Assembly (NCBI GenBank): GCA_031257955.1
Contig: JAIRNQ010000071.1
Span: 1-12,036, forward strand
Length of the DNA stretch: 12,036 nt
From: Deltaproteobacteria bacterium
GTDB lineage: Bacteria > Desulfobacterota > Desulfarculia > Adiutricales > Adiutricaceae
Reading direction: 5' to 3'
Both the position numbers and the translations under genes were made by a program. A model generated the notes under the pieces. The model searched no databases and was not told the DNA's origin. It was given only the letters and a program-made list of their open reading frames with translations. The stretch's first letter is position 1. Each line of letters starts with the position of its first letter. Of this stretch, positions 7,291-12,036 are shown piece after piece.

Positions 7291-8421
7291 ATGAGAAAAT
7301 TTCTATGTCTATGTCTTGGTTTGGCCATTGGCCTGTTTCTTTTGGGTCCCGTTTCCCCGGTCCGGGCCGACGATCCCATCAAGATCGGCCTCATGGGACC
7401 CGTCACCGGCGATTGGGCCTCGGAAGGTCAGGGCATGGTCCAGGTGGTCGAGATCCTGGCCGCCGAGATTAACGCCGCCGGCGGCATCAACGGCACCCAA
7501 GTCGTCGTTGAGGTAGGCGACGACGGCGGCACCCCCCGGACGGCGGCCATGGCCGCCCAAAAACTATTGTCCTCCAACGTCGTGGCCGTGGTGGGCACTT
7601 ACGGTTCTTCCGTGACCGAGGCCACCCAGGACATCTACGACGAGGCCGGGGTCATCCAGATCGCCACCGGCTCTACCAAAATCAGCTTAACCGGCAAGGG
7701 CCTCCAGCGTTTCTTCCGGACTTGCCCCCGGGACGACGAGCAGGGCCGCGTTCTGGCCAACAACGTCAAAAGCCTGGGCTTTACCAAAGTGGCCCTGGTC
7801 CACGACAACACCTCTTACTCCAAGGGTTTGGCCGATGAGGCTAGGGAGATCTTCAAGGCCATCGGCGTGGGCGAAGTCTACTACGATTCCATCGTCCCCA
7901 ATGACCGCGATTACACGGTCAGCCTGACCAAAATCCAGGCGGCCAACCCCGACGTCATCGTCTTCACCGGCTACTACCCCGAGGCCGGGCTCCTCCTCAG
8001 GCAAAAACGGGAGCTGGGCTTTAACGTTCCCATGATCGGGGGCGACGCCACCAACAACAGCTCCATCGTCGAGATTGCCGGCAAGGAAGCCGCCGACGGT
8101 TATTATTTTGTCAGCCCCCCGGCCCTGCCGGACATGAAAAGCGAGTCGGCGGCCAAGCTCATGGCCACTTACCAGGAAAAGTATGGCACCCTCCCCAGCT
8201 CGGTTTGGTCGGTTTTGGCCGGCGACGCTTTCCTGGTCCTGGTCGAGGCGGTCAAGGCCGTGGGCCCCGATTCGGCCAAGATGGCCGAGTGGCTCAAGAC
8301 CGGCCTTAAGGATTTTCCGGGCCTCTCCGGGTCCATCACCTTCGACGAACACGGCGACCGGGTCGGCGAGGTCTATCGCCTCTACAAGATCTCCCCCGAC
8401 GGCCAGTTCGTCATCCAGTAA
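7291..8421 (+). CDS. livK: periplasmic branched-chain amino-acid-binding protein (LivK/LivJ type)
   Basis: A 376-residue solute receptor of the hydrophobic amino-acid ABC importer family. Residues 1-26 are a Sec signal peptide with a hydrophobic core and likely cleavage after PVRA, before DDPIKIG. There is no lipobox Cys at the cleavage point (the Cys at 6 and 8 lie in the core), so a soluble periplasmic protein in a Gram-negative cell is expected. The mature part has the type-I binding-protein fold: IKIGLMGPVTGDWASEGQG (about 30-48), AAGGINGTQVVVEVGDDGG (62-80), a ligand-contact region GTYGSSVTEA (102-111) and IATGSTKISLTG (124-135), FRTCPRDDEQGR (142-153) and VFTGYYPEAGLLLRQ (224-238). It probably binds a branched-chain or other neutral amino acid; specificity cannot be read from sequence. 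It is first in livK-H-M-G-F, and hairpins after it may give it higher expression than the membrane parts. Confidence 0.93.
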   Translation: MRKFLCLCLGLAIGLFLLGPVSPVRADDPIKIGLMGPVTGDWASEGQGMVQVVEILAAEINAAGGINGTQVVVEVGDDGGTPRTAAMAAQKLLSSNVVAVVGTYGSSVTEATQDIYDEAGVIQIATGSTKISLTGKGLQRFFRTCPRDDEQGRVLANNVKSLGFTKVALVHDNTSYSKGLADEAREIFKAIGVGEVYYDSIVPNDRDYTVSLTKIQAANPDVIVFTGYYPEAGLLLRQKRELGFNVPMIGGDATNNSSIVEIAGKEAADGYYFVSPPALPDMKSESAAKLMATYQEKYGTLPSSVWSVLAGDAFLVLVEAVKAVGPDSAKMAEWLKTGLKDFPGLSGSITFDEHGDRVGEVYRLYKISPDGQFVIQ

Positions 8422-8442
8422 GGCCCATACACTCCCCGTTTA

Positions 8443-8465
8443 GGGGGGAACCTTACCTTCCCCCC
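8443..8465 (+). repeat. stem-loop after livK
   Basis: GGGGGGAA (8443-8450) pairs perfectly with TTCCCCCC (8458-8465) around a 7-nt loop, 21 bp past the livK stop. No T-run follows. It could protect the livK mRNA 3' end after processing. Confidence 0.5.
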
Positions 8466-8474
8466 AAATCAAAG

Positions 8475-8521
8475 CCGGCCTTGGGCTTCCGGACCCGCCG
8501 GTAGACTGAGGGCCGGTTTTT
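8475..8521 (+). terminator. possible terminator or attenuator between livK and livH
   Basis: CCGGCC (8475-8480) and GGCCGG (8511-8516) are complementary and followed by five T (8517-8521). The 30-nt interior can form an inner CCGG/CCGG stem. Partial termination here would make livK mRNA more abundant than livHMGF, as needed for a binding protein. Confidence 0.45.
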
Positions 8522-8589
8522 GGTTGGTTTAGGCGCCGCCCCGGGTGCCCGTCTGGGCGCCCGGGGCCACGCGTTTTTTTGGTTTTCGC

Positions 8590-9504
8590 ATGTACGATTT
8601 GAATTTCTTTCTTCAGCAGCTCTCCAACGGCCTGACCAGGGGTAGCATCTACGCCTTGATCGCCTTGGGCTACACCATGGTCTATGGGGTGATGAAGCTG
8701 ATTAACTTCGCCCACGGCGAACTCTTTACCCTGGGGGCCTTTTTTGGCTACACCTTGCTGGTGACGCTGGGCCTGGCCGGCAGCCTGGGCCCACCCTTGG
8801 CCATAGGCCTTTCCATGATCATGGTTCTGGGGCTGGTGGCCCTGGCCGGCCATCTCTTGGAGAGGGTGGCCTACCGCCCGCTCCGACACTCCGACCGCTT
8901 GGCCGCCGTGGTCTCGGCCCTGGGGGCGAGCATATTTTTGCAAAACGCCATCATGCTCAAGTGGGGCGCGCAGTACCGGGCCTACGGGGCGGATCTTTTG
9001 CCCAACGTGGTCTTTCGGGTCGGGGGTTTTAACCTCCCGCTGGTACGGCTTTTGGTTTTCGTGGCCGCCGTGGTTGTCATGGCCTTCCTCCACGCCTTCA
9101 TCCACCGCACCCGTCTGGGCTTGGCCATCCGGGCCTCGGCCATCGACCAGGGGGCGGCCAAACTCATGGGCATCGACGTCAGGAAGGTCATCGCCCTGGT
9201 TTTTGTCATCGGCCCGGCCCTGGGCGGGTTGGCCGGTCTGTTGGTCGGTCTCTACTACGGCCAGATAAATTACAACATGGGCCAATTATACGGCCTGAAG
9301 GCCTTTACGGCGGCCATTATCGGGGGTATTGGCAACATTACCGGGGCCATGGTCGGGGGCCTTCTGTTGGGCCTCTTGGAAGCCCTTGGCGAGGGCTACG
9401 TTTCGGTGGCCTGGAAAGACGCCCTGACCTTCGTGGTCTTGATCATGATCTTGGTCTTTAGGCCCACGGGCCTCCTGCCTGAAAGGGTGGCCGAAAAGCT
9501 ATGA
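8590..9504 (+). CDS. livH: branched-chain amino-acid ABC importer, inner-membrane permease LivH
   Basis: A 304-residue integral membrane protein, one half of the channel. Hydrophobic segments lie at about 18-60, 67-92, 105-122, 150-170, 200-224, 238-265 and 279-291. Family signatures are GSIYALIALGYTMVYGVMKLINFAHGEL (18-45 region), the coupling loop after RTRLGLAIRASAIDQGAAKLMGID (173-196, contacts the ATPase), GGLAGLLVGLYYG (212-224), KAFTAAIIGGIGNITGAMVGG (237-257) and the terminal FRPTGLLPE (290-298). I start at ATG 8590, since MYDLNFFLQQL is the normal LivH beginning; the frame is open to 8545, but those residues are not typical. No strong ribosome site is visible. Its TGA overlaps the livM ATG (ATGA), suggesting translational coupling. 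Confidence 0.95.
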   Translation: MYDLNFFLQQLSNGLTRGSIYALIALGYTMVYGVMKLINFAHGELFTLGAFFGYTLLVTLGLAGSLGPPLAIGLSMIMVLGLVALAGHLLERVAYRPLRHSDRLAAVVSALGASIFLQNAIMLKWGAQYRAYGADLLPNVVFRVGGFNLPLVRLLVFVAAVVVMAFLHAFIHRTRLGLAIRASAIDQGAAKLMGIDVRKVIALVFVIGPALGGLAGLLVGLYYGQINYNMGQLYGLKAFTAAIIGGIGNITGAMVGGLLLGLLEALGEGYVSVAWKDALTFVVLIMILVFRPTGLLPERVAEKL

Positions 9505-10727
9505 GCCCGGACCTTCCCAGCTCCAGCCTCCCAGCCGCCCCCGACGCCAACCGCGTCGACGGTGCCAACGGTGCCACCGGTGCCAACGGTGGCGGCGCCG
9601 GCTCGAACCTTCTGCCCGGGGCCCTGACCGGCTTGGCCGCGCTGCTGTTTGCCTTTCTGCCCCTATTTTTGAACGCCTTCGCCGGAAGCTCCGCCCCCTA
9701 CTGGCTGGACGTCGTCAACACCGTGGGCCTCTACACCATCCTGGCCCTCTCCCTAAACGTAATATTGGGGCACGCCGGTATGTTCCATATGGGGCACGCC
9801 GCCTTTTTTGCCATCGGGGCCTACGCGACGGCCATTTTGAACCTCAGCTACGGCTGGTCGATTATCGCTACCATGCCGGTGGCCGCCCTGGCCGCCGGGG
9901 CCGTGGCCCTGGTGCTGGCTTGGCCCATAATCCATCTGCGGGGCGACTATCTTCTGATAGTGACCATAGGCATAGTCGAGATTGTACGCATCGCCTTAAC
10001 CAACAACATTTTTGGCCTGACCGGCGGCTCCAACGGCCTGGTCGGAATCGCCCGGCCCAGCGTCTTTGGCTTTAGGATTACCCGACCGCAGCATTTCTTT
10101 TACTTCATCTGGATCGTGGTCGGGCTGACCATGCTTTTGTTCCATTGGCTGGAGAATTCCCGCTTCGGTCGGGCCTTGAAGTTTATCAAGGAAGACACCG
10201 TGGCCGCCGAAAACATGGGCGTCAACACTTCCCGCTATAAGCTCATGGCTTTCGTGGTCGGGGCGGCCTGGGCCGGCTTGGCCGGCACCATATTCGCCAG
10301 CCGCATGCGCACCATTAGCCCAGAGTCTTTCGTCTTTAGCGAGTCGGTCCTACTTTTCACCATAGTTATCCTGGGCGGGAAGGGCAGCCAAAAGGGCGTC
10401 CTTTTGGGATCGTTTCTGGTCATGGGCCTTCCGGAATTCTTCAGAGGTTTTGAAGATAAACGTCTTTTAGTTTTTGGGGCGGCTTTGGTGGTCATGATGA
10501 TCTTTAGGCCCCAGGGCCTTCTGCCCTCTAAACCGGCCCGTTACCGTCTCCCGGACCCCTGGCCCGGAAAACTTTCGGGCGCCCCGGCCGCCGAGCCCGT
10601 GACGGCCAACGGCAAGCGGGCCCAAAACGGCGCCGCCGCCACCGGTGCCGCCGGCGCCCTTTCCGAACCTTCGGGCCCCCAAGGCTCGGACCCCCAAAGC
10701 CCTGGACCACAAGGTCCGGGGGCTTAA
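9501..10727 (+). CDS. livM: branched-chain amino-acid ABC importer, inner-membrane permease LivM
   Basis: A 408-residue permease, the partner of LivH. The membrane core, about residues 38-342, has family signatures LSLNVILGHAGMFHMGHAAFFAIGAYATA (83-111 region), HLRGDYLLIVTIGIVEI (145-161), LTGGSNGLVGI (173-183), the ATPase-coupling loop SRFGRALKFIKEDTVAAENMG (220-240), GLAGTIFASRMRTISPESF (259-277), ILGGKGSQKGVLLG (290-303) and FRPQGLLPS (335-343). The tails are odd. Residues 1-36 are hydrophilic with a Gly-Ala-Asn triplet repeat. Residues 344-408 are Pro/Gly/Ala/Ser-rich and end QGSDPQSPGPQGPGA. Typical LivM proteins are shorter, and both tails are probably disordered. The start at 9501 overlaps the livH stop, and no other in-frame start precedes the first membrane segment. 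It is followed by livG after 15 bp. Confidence 0.94.
   Translation: MSPDLPSSSLPAAPDANRVDGANGATGANGGGAGSNLLPGALTGLAALLFAFLPLFLNAFAGSSAPYWLDVVNTVGLYTILALSLNVILGHAGMFHMGHAAFFAIGAYATAILNLSYGWSIIATMPVAALAAGAVALVLAWPIIHLRGDYLLIVTIGIVEIVRIALTNNIFGLTGGSNGLVGIARPSVFGFRITRPQHFFYFIWIVVGLTMLLFHWLENSRFGRALKFIKEDTVAAENMGVNTSRYKLMAFVVGAAWAGLAGTIFASRMRTISPESFVFSESVLLFTIVILGGKGSQKGVLLGSFLVMGLPEFFRGFEDKRLLVFGAALVVMMIFRPQGLLPSKPARYRLPDPWPGKLSGAPAAEPVTANGKRAQNGAAATGAAGALSEPSGPQGSDPQSPGPQGPGA
9561..9596 (+). repeat. 9-bp tandem repeat inside livM
   Basis: GGTGCCAAC, GGTGCCACC, GGTGCCAAC and the degenerate GGTGGCGGC lie head to tail. They encode Gly-Ala-Asn, Gly-Ala-Thr, Gly-Ala-Asn and Gly-Gly-Gly (residues 21-32). 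Being a multiple of three, changes in copy number would lengthen or shorten the tail without a frameshift. Confidence 0.75.
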
Positions 10728-10742
10728 GGCCAAATCGTCGCC

Positions 10743-11507
10743 ATGCAGATCTTGTCCCTTAGCAGTTTAACCAAGACCTTCGGGGGCCTGGTGGCCGTGG
10801 CCGGGGTCTCCTGCGGGGTGGACCGGGGGGCGGTGGTCGGCTTGATAGGTCCCAACGGGGCCGGCAAGACCACGGTCTTTAACCTCATCACCGGATCGAT
10901 TAAACCCGACGACGGCCACATATTTTTTTCCGGCCACTCCATCCGGGGACTTAGGCCCCATAGGATCGTCAAGCTCGGCATTGCCCGCACCTTCCAGACC
11001 ATCAGGCTCTTCCAGGGCCTTTCGGCCTTGGAAAACGTCCTCTCCGGCTGCCACTGCCGCATGCGCTCGGGCCTGGTGGCCTCCCTCTTGCGCCTCCCCG
11101 GCCAACGCCGCGAGGAGCGGCTGGTCATCGACCGGGCCATGGGCGAGCTGGAGTTCGTGGGCTTGGCCAATCTTTGGCGGGCCACGGCCGGATCGCTGGC
11201 CTACGGGGACCAAAGACGCCTGGAGATCGCCCGGGCCCTGGCCACCGAGCCCAAACTCTTGATCCTGGACGAGCCGGCCGGGGGCATGAACGAGCAGGAA
11301 ACCTACGAGCTGCGCCAACTAATCGAGGCCATCCGCAAGCGCGACATAACGGTCCTCCTAATCGAGCACGACATGGGTTTTGTCATGTCCGTCTGCGACC
11401 GGGTCCTGGTCATGGAAAACGGCATCCTGATCGCCCAGGGCACGCCCCAGGAGATCCAAACCAACCCCAAGGTCATCGAGGCCTACCTGGGCCTGGACGA
11501 CGACTGA
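10743..11507 (+). CDS. livG: branched-chain amino-acid ABC importer, ATPase LivG
   Basis: A 254-residue cytoplasmic ATPase that works with LivF to power LivHM. Motifs in order: a LivG-type start with KTFGGLVAV (11-19, aromatic Phe13 for adenine stacking), Walker A GPNGAGKTT (36-44), Q-loop GIARTFQTIRLF (79-90, Gln85), signature LAYGDQRRLEIARAL (152-166, the usual LivG variant of LSGGQ), Walker B LLILDEP (172-178, Asp176 and Glu177), the LivG/LivF-type AGGMN D-loop (179-183), and switch His209 in IEHDMGFVM. The long insert around 87-130 and the tail NPKVIEAYLG (241-250) distinguish LivG from LivF. It starts 15 bp after livM with only a weak ribosome site and ends in TGA. A 258-bp spacer before livF is unusual. 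Confidence 0.95.
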   Translation: MQILSLSSLTKTFGGLVAVAGVSCGVDRGAVVGLIGPNGAGKTTVFNLITGSIKPDDGHIFFSGHSIRGLRPHRIVKLGIARTFQTIRLFQGLSALENVLSGCHCRMRSGLVASLLRLPGQRREERLVIDRAMGELEFVGLANLWRATAGSLAYGDQRRLEIARALATEPKLLILDEPAGGMNEQETYELRQLIEAIRKRDITVLLIEHDMGFVMSVCDRVLVMENGILIAQGTPQEIQTNPKVIEAYLGLDDD

Positions 11508-11524
11508 GCCCCCTGACGGTGGCG

Positions 11525-11729
11525 CCCAGTGACCGACCGCCAATCCACCGGGACCCTTCCAGGAGGCCCAAAACGGCGCCGGGCCCTATGACCCCCCTGG
11601 CCTTGGCCAAAACGTCGCCTGGCGGGCCTCCTGGACCCCTTTACGGGCCTCCCAGAGACCGACCAGTGACTACCGTCCGGGACCCTTCAGGAGGCCCAAA
11701 ACGCGCCAAGCTTATGGGACCCCCCTGGC
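11525..11729. repeat. duplicated element of about 78 bp in the livG-livF spacer
   Basis: Copy 1 (11525-11601) and copy 2 (11651-11729) are imperfect direct repeats. Both run CCCAG(T/A)GACCGACC, a variable part, GGGACCCTTC, AGGAGGCCCAAAAC, GCGCC, a TATG and ACCCCCCTGGC. Between them lie complements of the AGGAGGCCC core: GGGCCTCCTGG (11624-11634, perfect match to 11559-11569) and GGGCCTCCCAG (11645-11655). The RNA could therefore fold in alternative ways. No open frame of protein quality is present. Confidence 0.75.
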
Positions 11730-11737
11730 GGGGTCCC
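11716..11737 (+). repeat. stem-loop before livF
   Basis: GGGACCCC (11716-11723) pairs perfectly with GGGGTCCC (11730-11737) around CCTGGC. It ends 28 bp before the livF ATG and forms the end of the second repeat copy; copy 1 has diverged here and lacks the full stem. No T-run follows. Confidence 0.55.
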
Positions 11738-11765
11738 CAAACCGGCGAATATCGTCTGGGATAGC

Positions 11766-12036
11766 ATGCTTGAACTTAAGGATTTAAAAGTGTCTTACGG
11801 CGGGGTGGAAGCCTTGCACGGGCTTAGCCTCACCGTTGGGGAAGGGGAGCTGGTAACCATCCTGGGGGCCAACGGGGCCGGCAAGAGTACCACCCTCATG
11901 GCCATAAGCGGGCTGGTCCGGCCCAAGAGCGGCTCGATCACCTTCAAAAACGAGCGCCTCGATAGCCTCCGCAGCCACGAGGTGGTTCAGCGGGGCGTGA
12001 CCCAAGCCCCGGAAGGGCGTCGGGTCTTTGGGCCTA
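11766..12036 (+). CDS. livF: branched-chain amino-acid ABC importer, ATPase LivF (partial, cut by right edge)
   Basis: The first 90 codons of the second Liv ATPase, which pairs with LivG below the LivHM channel. Visible are the LivF-like start MLELKDLKVSYGGVEALHGL (1-20, with Tyr11 for adenine stacking), GEGELVTILG, Walker A GANGAGKST (34-42), GLVRPKSGSITF (49-60), and the family Q-loop region VTQAPEGRRVFG (78-89), which is characteristic of LivF rather than LivG. A full protein would be about 235 residues, so signature, Walker B and switch motifs lie beyond the window. ATG 11766 is chosen because family sequence begins there. No clear ribosome site precedes it, and the leader is the duplicated hairpin element. 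Confidence 0.95.
   Translation, partial: MLELKDLKVSYGGVEALHGLSLTVGEGELVTILGANGAGKSTTLMAISGLVRPKSGSITFKNERLDSLRSHEVVQRGVTQAPEGRRVFGP

Noticed and set aside
8440..9285. 281-codon minus-strand open frame opposite livH
   Set aside because: The composition (Gln/Gly/His-rich) is that of an antisense shadow; the plus strand encodes a clear permease.
11174..11764. 196-codon plus-strand open frame spanning the end of livG and the spacer
   Set aside because: It is out of frame with livG, Pro/Gly/Arg-rich, and runs through the duplicated stem-loop element.
1..12036. CRISPR array, tRNA or rRNA genes
   Set aside because: No regularly spaced repeats and no tRNA-like T-loop and acceptor pairing were found on reading the gene-free stretches.

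Overview
The right two thirds of the window is ordinary, well-packed bacterial coding sequence. The left third is gene-poor. The organism is probably a GC-rich, Gram-negative anaerobe. The periplasmic binding protein has a plain Sec signal peptide and no lipobox, which fits a cell with an outer membrane. The combination of an MttB-superfamily methyltransferase, a TrmB-type regulator, an M18 aminopeptidase and a Liv-type amino-acid importer would suit a Desulfobacterota-like lineage. That placement is inference only, because no marker gene is present.

Layout. Positions 1-462 are visibly AT-rich, with perhaps the last codons of a gene entering from the left edge, a 12-bp direct repeat and a perfect hairpin close to the point where composition turns GC-rich. 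Positions 463-1160 are GC-rich but hold no convincing gene. On the minus strand, 1161-2588 is a full-length MttB-superfamily (trimethylamine/betaine methyltransferase-like) gene interrupted by a single in-frame TAA. A 1.5-kb stretch without a recognisable gene follows, ending in a good bidirectional terminator. On the plus strand come a TrmB-family regulator (4109-4906), a 730-bp leader or intergenic region, an M18 aminopeptidase (5641-7065), and a branched-chain amino-acid ABC transporter in the order livK-livH-livM-livG-livF. livF is cut by the right edge.

How the genes fit together. The aminopeptidase would release free amino acids from intracellular peptides. LivK binds an amino acid in the periplasm, LivH and LivM form the channel, and LivG and LivF power import. 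TrmB-family proteins often control transport genes, so local control of the liv genes is plausible but not shown. livH-livM-livG form a tight unit: an ATGA overlap, then 15 bp. livK is separated from livH by two stem-loops, and livF is separated from livG by an unusual 258-bp spacer holding a duplicated stem-loop element. Terminator-like or strong hairpins precede most plus-strand genes.

No wholly new system is evident. The best items for a second look are the in-frame TAA in the methyltransferase, the duplicated element between livG and livF, and the low-complexity tails of LivM.
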